Positions 1 through 6,540 of a DNA stretch of 9,303 nt are shown here, in pieces; position 1 is the stretch's first letter; every line of letters starts with the position of its first letter. Made by a program: the position numbers and the translations under genes. This DNA is from Kiloniellales bacterium (GTDB lineage Bacteria > Pseudomonadota > Alphaproteobacteria > Kiloniellales > JAKSBE01), in NCBI GenBank assembly GCA_030067055.1, contig JASJAL010000165.1, forward strand, positions 1 through 9,303, in the 5' to 3' direction. Under the pieces are notes generated by a model. That model saw nothing but the letters and a program-made list of their open reading frames with translations, searched no databases and was not told the origin of the DNA.

Positions 1-609
1 CAGGTCGTGCCGCCGGTCATGATGCTGGAGGTCGCGGCCAGCGTCGGCATGCTGCGGCAGGTCTGGCGCGACATCGACTGGCGGGCGCTGGCCTGGCTGA
101 TCCTGGGCGCGATCGCCGGGACGCCCTTAGGGGTGCTCTTCCTGGCCGAGGTTCCGGCGGACGCCGCCCGGATCGCGATCTCGCTCCTGGTGCTGACCGT
201 CTGCGGCCTGCTTCTGCTCGGTTACCGGTTTCGGAGTCAACCCGGGTCCTGGGGCACGCTTGCGACCGGCGTCGTCTCGGGCCTGGTCAACGGCGTCGGG
301 GCGGTCGGCGGCCTGCCGGTGGTGATCTTCCTCCTGGCCAGCGCCGCCGGTGCCCACATGACCCGCGCGCTCTTGGTCGCCTATCTCCTGCTGACCAACG
401 TCTACGCCGCGGGCCTCACCGTCAGCCAGGGCCTGCTCACCTGGGAACTGCTTGGCCGCTGGACGATCGCGCTGCCGGCCCTGTTCCTGGGGATCGCCCT
501 GGGCCACCGGCATTTCCTCAAGGCGCCGCCGGACTCCTTCCGCCGCTTCATCCTGTCGTTGCTGATCACCCTGGCCCTGCTCGGCCTGCTTCGGACGCTC
601 GTACTCTAA
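1..609 (+). CDS. TauE/SafE family sulfite exporter-like membrane protein, 5'-truncated
   Basis: The reading frame is open from the first base of the window to TAA at 607-609, giving 202 residues, so the N-terminal part lies outside. The protein is almost wholly hydrophobic. It shows a glycine-rich segment GAIAGTPLGVLFLA (residues 37-50), and a second repeat-type segment GLVNGVGAVGGLPVVIF (94-110). It ends in a basic-then-hydrophobic helix (RRFILSLLITLALLGLL, 181-197). This paired Gly-rich pattern and the C-terminal helix are typical of the TauE/SafE (DUF81) permease family, inner-membrane proteins linked to export of sulfite, sulfoacetate or other organic anions. The substrate cannot be read from sequence and no sulfur gene is nearby. 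GTG at 7 and internal ATGs are unlikely starts, because the family normally has further membrane helices upstream. Its stop overlaps that of the opposing ABC permease gene. Confidence 0.85.
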   Translation, partial: QVVPPVMMLEVAASVGMLRQVWRDIDWRALAWLILGAIAGTPLGVLFLAEVPADAARIAISLLVLTVCGLLLLGYRFRSQPGSWGTLATGVVSGLVNGVGAVGGLPVVIFLLASAAGAHMTRALLVAYLLLTNVYAAGLTVSQGLLTWELLGRWTIALPALFLGIALGHRHFLKAPPDSFRRFILSLLITLALLGLLRTLVL

Positions 610-2144
610 ACGGCAACGGCCTCGCGCGGGCGGATCGCCCAGGTACCGAAGAGTAGAAGGAGCGTCAGCGCAGCCGGGAAGAGGGCGAGCCAGGTGCCGG
701 TGGCCGCGAGGGTCGCCGTGCCGGCCCAAAGGATCGAGGAGAAGGCCTCGGCGAAGGTGGCGACGCGCGAGGAGGTCTGGCGCCTCCGGAAAGCGCTGCG
801 CTTGGCCTGGGCCCGGAACCAGATCTGGATCACGGTCGCCGAGGCGGCTGAGACCGCGATCCCCGCCGCGGTGACCAGCGCCAGCCAGGGGGCGGCCAGC
901 GCCAGGACCAGGACCAGCGGCGCGACCACGACCGCGATGGCGCCGAGCACGGCCTGGACCTTAGCCAGGATGATCGCCCGGGCCGAGATCGGCGCCGAGG
1001 CGACCAGCTCCGGCGCGTCTTCGCCGGAGACCGCCAGCCAGGCGAGCCCGCCGGCCAGCTGCCCGGCCGCCATCACCAGGACCGGCACGACGACCAGCAG
1101 CGCGCCGATGGAGTCGCCGAAGTTGCGCCAGAGCAGGAGTGCGGGCGGCAGCAGGTAGAGGATCTGCATCAGGGTCTGGGAGAGCAGCCAGGGATCGCGC
1201 CTGAGCAGGGCCCACTCCTTGCGACGCAGCGCGGCCATGGTCGAGGCCTGTCGGAAGGACTCGCTGCGCCGGCGCTGCCGGACCGCGGCCTCGGCGCCCG
1301 ATGCGGCGGCAATGACCAGGGTGCCGAAGCGCGGCGCGAGGATCCCGATGACCAAACCCAGCAGGCCGAGGCTGATCCCCAGCACCGCGGCCAGGGCGCC
1401 GAGGTCGCCGAGCGCGGCCCGGGCCGGCCACCAGAGCAGGCTGTCCAGCCCCGGCGCCAGGGCAAGCGCGGCCTCCGACTGCAGGAGCGACAGCCGGGAG
1501 ATCTTGCCGAAGGACAGGATCGCCGCCGCCTGGACCCCGATGACGAAGGCGGCACCGACCACCGCCGCGACGATCTGCGAGACCAGACGCGTGCGCTTCG
1601 GACCGAGGCTGCGGAACAGGGCGACGATCACGATCACGGCCAGGGCGGCGGCCAGGGCGCCCATGGCACAGAGCAAGCCGTAGGCGGCCAGCCAGCGCGG
1701 GCCCTCGATGACCGCCAGGACATTGATGATGGGCCCCACGAGCAGCGCCGCCATCAGGGTCGCCGAGACCGCGATGGCGCCGATGCGGAGGGCGAAGAGA
1801 CGGCGGGCGGGCGCCGGCGAGGCCAGGATCAGGTCCAGGTCGGCGCGGGCATAGAAGGCCCGGGTCACGAACTCCACCGCCTGGGACAGCATCAGCGACC
1901 AGGACAGGAGCGCGCTGCCTGTCAGCACTACGAGGGTCGCCTTGTCCGGCCGGATCCCGGCCTCGGCCAGGGGCGCGACGAAGAGGTAGGCCAGGGCGTG
2001 GGCAGCTACGGCGAGGCCCAGTAGCACCGCCAGGACCAGCGGCTCCCGGCTGCGCTTGCCGGCGGTCATCATGGAGATGAAGTCGCGCCAGACCAGCAGC
2101 AGCTCGTGGCGGGCGAACCAGAGCAGGGTGCCGGGAGACCTCAC
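606..2144 (-). CDS. ABC-2-like exporter permease with two homologous-looking halves
   Basis: A 512-residue polytopic membrane protein with roughly a dozen hydrophobic stretches, read as the membrane subunit of the exporter whose ATPase is encoded just upstream. The GTG start overlaps the ATPase stop (GTGA), with GAGG five bases before the GTG inside the ATPase gene, which points to translational coupling. The protein looks like a tandem duplication. Residues 13-21 (HELLLVWRD) resemble 309-317 (KEWALLRRD). A loop DLDLILASPAPARRLFALR (102-120) resembles EDAPELVASAPISARAIIL (375-393). The loop after each first helix may be the cytoplasmic coupling element. A basic linker (290-310) separates the halves. 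No solute-binding protein or extra permease is nearby, so one chain probably supplies both membrane halves. The substrate is unknown. It ends in TAG at 608-606, overlapping the TauE-like gene. Confidence 0.85.
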   Translation of the reverse strand: MRSPGTLLWFARHELLLVWRDFISMMTAGKRSREPLVLAVLLGLAVAAHALAYLFVAPLAEAGIRPDKATLVVLTGSALLSWSLMLSQAVEFVTRAFYARADLDLILASPAPARRLFALRIGAIAVSATLMAALLVGPIINVLAVIEGPRWLAAYGLLCAMGALAAALAVIVIVALFRSLGPKRTRLVSQIVAAVVGAAFVIGVQAAAILSFGKISRLSLLQSEAALALAPGLDSLLWWPARAALGDLGALAAVLGISLGLLGLVIGILAPRFGTLVIAAASGAEAAVRQRRRSESFRQASTMAALRRKEWALLRRDPWLLSQTLMQILYLLPPALLLWRNFGDSIGALLVVVPVLVMAAGQLAGGLAWLAVSGEDAPELVASAPISARAIILAKVQAVLGAIAVVVAPLVLVLALAAPWLALVTAAGIAVSAASATVIQIWFRAQAKRSAFRRRQTSSRVATFAEAFSSILWAGTATLAATGTWLALFPAALTLLLLFGTWAIRPREAVAV

Positions 2145-2893
2145 GCCGCCTCGACCTGCTCCGCGACCAGGTCGAGGAAGACCTCTTCAAGGCTGGAACC
2201 GGCCTTGCCGGCCTGGCCGCGCAGCTCCTCGAGGGTGCCCTCGGCGATCAGGCGGCCCCCGGCGAGGACACCAATCCGCTCGGCCATGCGCTCCGCGACC
2301 TCCAGGATGTGTGTGGTCATGATCACAGTGACCCCGCTGCGCACCCGCTCGGCGAAGACCTCCTTGACCTGGCGCGCCGAGCCGGCATCGAGACCGGTCA
2401 GCGGCTCGTCGAGGATGATGAGCCGGGGATCGTGGACCAGCGCGCCGGCCAGGGCGACCTTCTGGCGCATGCCCTTGGAGAAGCCCTGACAACGCTCGTG
2501 GGCGTGGGGCGCGAGGCCGAGCCAGTCGAAGAGGGCTCGGGCCCGGGCCTCGGCGGCGGCGGCGTCGAGGCTCCAGAGCCCGGCGACGAACTCTAGATAT
2601 TCGAAGGGCGTCAGCTTTTCGTAGATCATCGGCTCATCGGAGACCCAGGCGACCAGGCGCTTGGCCGCCACCGGGTCGCGCCGGGCGTCGGCCCCGAAGA
2701 TCGAGATCTCGCCGGCATCGGGCTCCAGCAGGCCGGCCACCATGCGCAGGGTCGTGGTCTTGCCGGCCCCGTTGGGCCCGAGCAGGGCATAGAACTCGCC
2801 GGCCCGGACGCTCAGGTCCAGGCCGTCGATCGCCGGGCGGTCGAAGCTCTTCGTCAGGCCCTTGAGTTCCAGGGCGGCGGTCGTCTCGGACAT
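2141..2893 (-). CDS. ABC transporter ATP-binding protein
   Basis: A 250-residue ABC ATPase that powers the exporter with the following permease. Motifs: Walker A GPNGAGKT (39-46), signature FSKGMRQK (138-145), Walker B LIILDEP (158-164), D-loop GLDA (167-170) and switch histidine H195. The usual Q-loop glutamine is replaced in VSDEPMIYEKLT (84-95), where D86 occupies the Gln position. I recall such replacement in a subgroup of CcmA/NatA-like exporter ATPases. An in-frame ATG 39 codons upstream (3010) would add a poorly conserved, low-complexity leader. The ATG at 2893 is preferred because it begins just before the first conserved strand (ALELKGLTKSF) and has AGAGG upstream, though with a long spacer of about 11 bases. 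Its stop overlaps the permease start. The length is normal for exporter ATPases, and the cargo is unknown. Confidence 0.93.
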   Translation of the reverse strand: MSETTAALELKGLTKSFDRPAIDGLDLSVRAGEFYALLGPNGAGKTTTLRMVAGLLEPDAGEISIFGADARRDPVAAKRLVAWVSDEPMIYEKLTPFEYLEFVAGLWSLDAAAAEARARALFDWLGLAPHAHERCQGFSKGMRQKVALAGALVHDPRLIILDEPLTGLDAGSARQVKEVFAERVRSGVTVIMTTHILEVAERMAERIGVLAGGRLIAEGTLEELRGQAGKAGSSLEEVFLDLVAEQVEAA

Positions 2894-3090
2894 CCGGGGC
2901 CGAACCTCTGTTGGAAAAGCCGAACCCGACTGCATACAGGCCAAAGGTTTCAGAGCTTTAAAGGGCAATCCGGCGCTGGCGGGCGGGCCGCTTCCCTCGA
3001 CCCTTCGCATTCCCTAAGCTGACGACCCGCTAGCCCCGGCCGCTCGGGTCCGAGCCGGTCGTCCCCATCGAGAAACCGCCCGAGATCGCC
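2894..3090. other. divergent intergenic region, ABC exporter / AEC carrier
   Basis: This 197-base spacer separates the starts of the ABC ATPase (minus) and the AEC carrier (plus) and must hold both promoters. It contains the least GC-rich patch in the area, at about 2925-2965, including the 8-base palindrome CTTTAAAG at 2956-2963. I could not find a convincing -35/-10 pair on either strand. No strong hairpin is visible. The minus-strand frame is open here as a possible 39-codon extension of the ATPase, which I consider non-coding. Confidence 0.4.
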
Positions 3091-4029
3091 ATGTGGCTCG
3101 TGCTGACCGTCACCCTGCCGCTGTTCTTCGTGATCCTGGCGGGCTTCTTGACCGCGCGGCGGGACCTGATCGACGCCGCGGGCATCAAGGGCATCACCGG
3201 TTTCGTCTTCTACTTCGCCTTGCCGCTGATGCTGTTCTACCTCATGGCGACCTCGCCGCTGGCCGAGCGCTTCGATCCGCGCTTCTTCCTGGCCTACCTG
3301 GGCCTCGCCCTGGGCTTCTACACCCTCGGCATGGGGCTGACCCGCTGGGGCTTCGGCTGCCGGCTGAACGAGCAGGCGATCGGCGGCTTTTCCTGCTGCT
3401 TCGGCAACAACGTCTTCATCGGCCTGCCGATCGCCCTGTCGCTCTTCGGGCCCGAGGCGGCCTTGCCGATGGCATTGCTGATCGTGATCGAAGGCGGCCT
3501 GATCATGCCCTACACGGTGGCGCTGCTCGAGATCGCCCGGACTCCCTCCGGCCAGCAGTGGCGCGCGATCCTGCCGGCCGGCGCCGCGGTGCTGCGCAAC
3601 CCCATCATCATGGCCGCCTTTCTGGGGGCCGGCGCGGCGCTGGTGGAGCTGCCCCTGCCGGACCTCTTCGTCGGCCTGGTCGAGCTGGTTCGCGGCGCCG
3701 CGGTGCCCTGCGCCCTCTTCGCCCTGGGCGCCAGCCTGGCGAGCTTTCCGCTGTCGGAGAAGGTCGCGGAGACGGCGGCCCTGGTGACGGTCAAGCTGCT
3801 GATCTTCCCGGTGGTGGTCTTTGCCGTGACAGGCCTGATCCCAGACCTCGACCCGGACTGGCGCAAGATGGCGGTCCTGGCCGCCGCCATGCCGATCGGC
3901 GCCAACGTCTACCTCTTGGCCAACCGCTACGAGAGCTACGTCGCCCGCGCCTCCACCGCCACCCTGATCTCGACCGCGATCTCCGTGGTAACGGTGACCT
4001 TGCTGGCAAGCCTGCTGGCGCAGGGCTGA
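3091..4029 (+). CDS. AEC (auxin efflux carrier) family transporter
   Basis: A 312-residue membrane protein of the AEC family in the bile/arsenite/riboflavin transporter superfamily, secondary carriers for small organic anions such as malate or malonate and, in plants, auxin. Evidence: the N-terminal helix LTVTLPLFFVILAGFLTARR (5-24). Next come the conserved central motif FGNNVFIGLPIALSLFG (104-120) and the C-terminal motif AAAMPIGANVYLLANRY (264-280). A last helix (288-309) has the polar pattern STATLISTAIS. About ten hydrophobic segments are seen, as expected, and the length is typical. The ATG at 3091 opens directly into the first helix, but its ribosome-binding site is weak. The gene diverges from the ABC exporter and converges on the endonuclease III gene with a 15-base gap. 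Bacterial family members are poorly characterised, so the substrate is not assigned. Confidence 0.9.
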   Translation: MWLVLTVTLPLFFVILAGFLTARRDLIDAAGIKGITGFVFYFALPLMLFYLMATSPLAERFDPRFFLAYLGLALGFYTLGMGLTRWGFGCRLNEQAIGGFSCCFGNNVFIGLPIALSLFGPEAALPMALLIVIEGGLIMPYTVALLEIARTPSGQQWRAILPAGAAVLRNPIIMAAFLGAGAALVELPLPDLFVGLVELVRGAAVPCALFALGASLASFPLSEKVAETAALVTVKLLIFPVVVFAVTGLIPDLDPDWRKMAVLAAAMPIGANVYLLANRYESYVARASTATLISTAISVVTVTLLASLLAQG

Positions 4030-4048
4030 GCGATCAGGGCCGGCTCAG
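4026..4048. repeat. short inverted repeat spanning two convergent stop codons
   Basis: CTGAGC (4026-4031) pairs with GCTCAG (4043-4048) around an 11-base loop. The left arm holds the TGA of the AEC carrier gene and the right arm holds the stop of the endonuclease III gene read on the other strand. No T-tract follows on either side. It might slow transcription in both directions, but a 6-bp stem is easily found by chance in GC-rich DNA. Confidence 0.2.
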
Positions 4049-4692
4049 GGCCTTGCCGCGGCGAAGGTCTCGCAGAGGTCGTTGAGGCAGCAGTCCGGAC
4101 ACTTCGGCGCCCGGGCGCGACAGGTCCTCTTGCCGAACTCCAGCAGCCAGAGGTGGCCCTGGGCGAGGGCCCAGTCGGGCGCGCGGGCCTCGAGCGACTT
4201 GGCGGTGTCGGCCTCGCTGCGGCCCTTGGCGAGACCGATCCGGTTGCAGACCCGGTGCACGTGGGTATCGACCGCGATGGTGTCCTGGCCGAAGGAGAAG
4301 TGCAGCATGATGTCGGCGCACTTGCGTCCGATTCCGGGCAGGCCCATCAGACCCTTGCGATCCCTCGGGACCCGCTTGCCGTGGTCTTCGATCAGCGCCG
4401 TACAGAGCCGCTTCAGGTTCCGCGTCTTCATGTTGTAGAGCCCGGCCGGGCGGATCGCTTCGGCGACGGCCGCATCGTCCAGGTCCAGGATTCCTTCGGG
4501 CGTGTCGGCCAGGGCGAAGAGCGCGTTCTTGGCCTTGGCGGTGTTGGAGTCCAGGCTCTGGGCCGAGAGCAGGCAGGACACCAGGGCGCGGAAGGCGTCC
4601 GCGTCCTCCTTGACGTGGCGTGGCCGCGGGCCCCTGGGCGCCCGCGCCTCCAGACGCCGAAACAGTTCCTCGATCTGAGTCTCGCCGAGCAC
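4045..4692 (-). CDS. nth: endonuclease III homologue (DNA glycosylase/AP lyase with [4Fe-4S] cluster)
   Basis: A 215-residue HhH-GPD base-excision repair enzyme that removes oxidised pyrimidines and cleaves the abasic site. The helix-hairpin-helix is LPGIGRK (118-124), with K124 at the catalytic lysine position (K120 in E. coli Nth). AVDTHVHRVCNR (140-151) supplies the catalytic D142 (D138 in E. coli). The C-terminus has C191-x6-C198-x2-C201-x5-C207, the exact Nth iron-sulfur spacing. Length matches E. coli Nth (211). The N-terminal motif LLSAQSLDSNTAKA (41-54) differs from the LLSAQATD of E. coli Nth, so this may be a divergent second Nth-like enzyme rather than the canonical one. The frame is open far upstream, up to 5223, antisense to the photolyase gene. 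The GTG at 4692 is chosen because AAGGAG lies five bases upstream and homology begins just after it. It is head to head with the photolyase gene. Confidence 0.93.
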   Translation of the reverse strand: MLGETQIEELFRRLEARAPRGPRPRHVKEDADAFRALVSCLLSAQSLDSNTAKAKNALFALADTPEGILDLDDAAVAEAIRPAGLYNMKTRNLKRLCTALIEDHGKRVPRDRKGLMGLPGIGRKCADIMLHFSFGQDTIAVDTHVHRVCNRIGLAKGRSEADTAKSLEARAPDWALAQGHLWLLEFGKRTCRARAPKCPDCCLNDLCETFAAARP

Positions 4693-4697
4693 GAATT

Positions 4698-4703
4698 CTC
4701 CTT
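4698..4703 (-). promoter_or_regulatory. ribosome binding site deciding the nth start
   Basis: On the minus strand AAGGAG is followed by AATTC and then GTG. This near-perfect Shine-Dalgarno with a 5-base spacer fixes the start at 4692 and argues against the much longer open frame running under the photolyase gene. Confidence 0.75.
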
Positions 4704-4764
4704 GCGTTGCGTTGAAACTGCCTACGTTCTGGCCGCGCGCCCGGATGATCTCTGCCCGGCGCAA

Positions 4765-4781
4765 TCTCGGCCCGCCCGAGA
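4765..4781. repeat. short inverted repeat in the nth/photolyase divergent spacer
   Basis: TCTCGG and CCGAGA form a perfect 6-bp stem around the 5-base loop CCCGC. It sits about midway between the two divergent starts, roughly 50 bases before the chosen photolyase ATG. It could be an operator half-site pair or a leader hairpin. No GTTC-N7-GTTC LexA box of the alphaproteobacterial kind and no clear sigma-factor promoter was found in 4693-4830. Confidence 0.2.
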
Positions 4782-4816
4782 CGCGTAGAGATCTTCGAGC
4801 TGTCGAGTGATGAACC

Positions 4817-4821
4817 GAGGA
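4817..4821 (+). promoter_or_regulatory. probable ribosome binding site for the photolyase gene
   Basis: GAGGA lies nine bases before ATG at 4831. The earlier in-frame GTG (4807) and ATG (4810) have no comparable purine-rich site at proper distance. This favours 4831 as the start, though 4810 remains possible and would add seven residues. Confidence 0.45.
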
Positions 4822-4830
4822 CATGCTGGC

Positions 4831-6378
4831 ATGCCTTCTGGGCAAAAGCGATCCGAGCTGCAGATCGTCTGGTTCAAGCGCGACCTGCGCGTCGCGGACC
4901 ACCGGGCGCTGGCCGAAGCGGCCGCGCAGGGCCCGGTGCTGCCGCTCTACATCGCCGAGCCCGAATACTGGTGCCAGCTGGACGCCTCGGGCCGGCAGTG
5001 GGCCTTCGCGGCCGAAAGCCTGTTCGAGCTTCAAGGCGACCTGGCGCGCCTCGGTCAACCTCTGGTCATCCGCATTGGCGACGCGCCTCAGATCCTGGCC
5101 GAGATCGACGACACCTGCGGCATCGCAGCGCTCTGGTCGCACCAGGAGACCGGCAACGCCTGGACCTATGCCAGAGACCGGAGGGTCGCTGCCTGGTGCC
5201 GCGGGCACGGCATTCCCTGGCATCAGCCGCGGCAGAACGGTGTGGTCCGAAAGCTCGGCTCGCGCGACGGCTGGGCGCGCAGCTGGGACCGTTTCATGGC
5301 CGAGCCGGTGACCCCGGCGCCGGCAGCCCTGCCGCCTCTGGCCGGTCTCGAACCCGGCACCTTGCCGCGCGAAGCCGACCTGGGCCTTCTCGAGGACCCC
5401 TGCCCGGAACGCCAGGGCGGTGGCCGGGCCGCCGGCCTCGAACGGCTCACTAGTTTTCTCGAGCGTCGTGGGGCACCCTACCGCCGGGCTATGTCGAGCC
5501 CGACGACGGCCTTCGAGGCCTGTTCTCGCCTATCGCCGCACCTGGCTTGGGGCACGCTCTCAATGCGGGAAGTGGCGCAGGCGACCTGGGCCCGCCAGCG
5601 CGCAGTCAAAGCGGCACCCGAACGACAGCCGGGCTGGCGCGGCGCGCTCAACTCCTTTTCCGGACGGCTGCACTGGCACTGCCATTTCATGCAGAAGCTG
5701 GAAGACCAGCCCCGATTGGAAGGCGAGGCCCTGCATTCGGCCTATGCCGGTCTGCGTCCAGCCGAGCCGGATCGCGTGCGGCTGACGGCCTGGGTCGAGG
5801 GCGAGACCGGACTGCCCTTCGTCGACGCCTGCATGCGGGCGCTGCGCGCCACCGGCTGGCTGAACTTCCGCATGCGGGCCATGCTGATGGCGGTGGCGAG
5901 CTACCATCTCTGGCTGGACTGGCGTGCGCCGGGGCTTCACCTTGCTCGGGTCTTCACCGACTACGAGCCTGGAATCCACTGGCCGCAGGTGCAGATGCAG
6001 TCCGGTACGACCGGGATCAACACGATCCGGATCTACAACCCGGTCAAGCAGGGCCTGGACCAGGACCCGGAAGGAGTTTTTACCCGACACTGGCTGCCCG
6101 AACTGCGCGAGGTGCCGGACGCCCACCTTCATCACCCCTGGACCTGGGAGGACGCCGCGAGGCTTCTCGGCAAGGCTTACCCCGCGCCCATCGTCGATCA
6201 CATTGCCGCGGCGAAGGCGGCGCGGCAGAAAGTCTGGGCACTGCGTGGTAGCCGGGCCTACCGGGCCGAGGCGGCACGGATCCAGGCCAAGCACGGCAGC
6301 CGCAAGAGCGGCATCCCGATGACAGGTAGCCGCCGCAAGACGACTCCGGCCAAGCGCCAGATGGCCCTTGAGATCTGA
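4831..6378 (+). CDS. cryptochrome/photolyase family FAD-binding protein
   Basis: A 515-residue two-domain flavoprotein. The N-terminal Rossmann-like antenna domain begins LQIVWFKRDLRVADHRAL (10-27) and continues through LWSHQETGNAWTYARDR (101-117). The C-terminal helical FAD domain includes CSRLSPHLAWGTLSMREV (231-248), GETGLPFVDACMRAL (324-338), TGWLNFRMR (341-349) and RIYNPVKQ (400-407). Family members repair UV pyrimidine dimers using blue light, or act as light sensors. The FAD-pocket segment reads DYEPGIHWPQVQMQSGTTG (377-395), where class I CPD photolyases have an Asn-Asn-Gly-Gly-Trp stretch. A Trp equivalent to W359 of the E. coli electron chain is present (W364), but the other two are not evident. 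CPD repair, another lesion or signalling are therefore all open. A basic tail (about 475-510) ends the protein. It is followed after 3 bases by a DUF2256 gene. Confidence 0.9.
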   Translation: MPSGQKRSELQIVWFKRDLRVADHRALAEAAAQGPVLPLYIAEPEYWCQLDASGRQWAFAAESLFELQGDLARLGQPLVIRIGDAPQILAEIDDTCGIAALWSHQETGNAWTYARDRRVAAWCRGHGIPWHQPRQNGVVRKLGSRDGWARSWDRFMAEPVTPAPAALPPLAGLEPGTLPREADLGLLEDPCPERQGGGRAAGLERLTSFLERRGAPYRRAMSSPTTAFEACSRLSPHLAWGTLSMREVAQATWARQRAVKAAPERQPGWRGALNSFSGRLHWHCHFMQKLEDQPRLEGEALHSAYAGLRPAEPDRVRLTAWVEGETGLPFVDACMRALRATGWLNFRMRAMLMAVASYHLWLDWRAPGLHLARVFTDYEPGIHWPQVQMQSGTTGINTIRIYNPVKQGLDQDPEGVFTRHWLPELREVPDAHLHHPWTWEDAARLLGKAYPAPIVDHIAAAKAARQKVWALRGSRAYRAEAARIQAKHGSRKSGIPMTGSRRKTTPAKRQMALEI

Positions 6379-6381
6379 GAG

Positions 6382-6540
6382 ATGTCGGCGCGCCGAAAGG
6401 CTGAGCTGCCTCGAAAGCTCTGCGCCCGCTGCGGCCGACCCTTCGCCTGGCGGCGGAAGTGGGCTCGCGTCTGGGAGCAGGTCAGGTACTGCTCCGAGCG
6501 CTGCCGTCGATCTCGGGTGACGCTCGGCACAGGCCGCTAG
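6382..6540 (+). CDS. DUF2256 small zinc-ribbon-like protein
   Basis: A 52-residue gene beginning with ATG three bases after the photolyase TGA, with GAGAG directly before the start. The product is very basic and carries two cysteine pairs, C14-x2-C17 and C37-x3-C41. They frame an aromatic/basic core [19 protein letters not shown] (18-36), followed by CRRSR. This layout (LPxKxCxxCGRPFxWRKKW...YCSxRC) is the DUF2256 signature as I recall it. Four cysteines at such spacing probably bind one zinc ion, and the arginine/lysine content suggests nucleic-acid contact. The function is unknown. I recall DUF2256 genes lying next to photolyase/cryptochrome genes in other bacteria, which matches the tight pairing here. 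Co-translation with the photolyase is likely. Its TAG overlaps the TAG of the opposing crotonase gene within the palindrome CTAG. Confidence 0.88.
   Translation: MSARRKAELPRKLCARCGRPFAWRRKWARVWEQVRYCSERCRRSRVTLGTGR

Noticed and set aside
961..2190. A 409-codon open frame on the minus strand within the ABC permease gene.
   Set aside because: The Arg/Pro/Gly-rich product has no recognisable domain, while the other frame encodes a coherent membrane protein.
2894..3010. 39-residue N-terminal extension of the ABC ATPase.
   Set aside because: Not like the family; a usable ATG with AGAGG upstream exists at 2893 and the region is needed for promoters.
3093..4085. A 330-codon open frame on the plus strand overlapping the AEC carrier gene.
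   Set aside because: Same-strand shadow of the carrier gene, rich in Arg/Gly/Pro/Asp, with no membrane pattern.
4150..4790. A 211-codon plus-strand frame opposite the endonuclease III gene.
   Set aside because: Antisense shadow; the minus strand encodes all Nth catalytic and cluster residues.
4693..5223. N-terminal extension of the endonuclease III frame beneath the photolyase gene.
   Set aside because: No homology to the family, and the GTG at 4692 has an excellent ribosome binding site right where the conserved protein begins.
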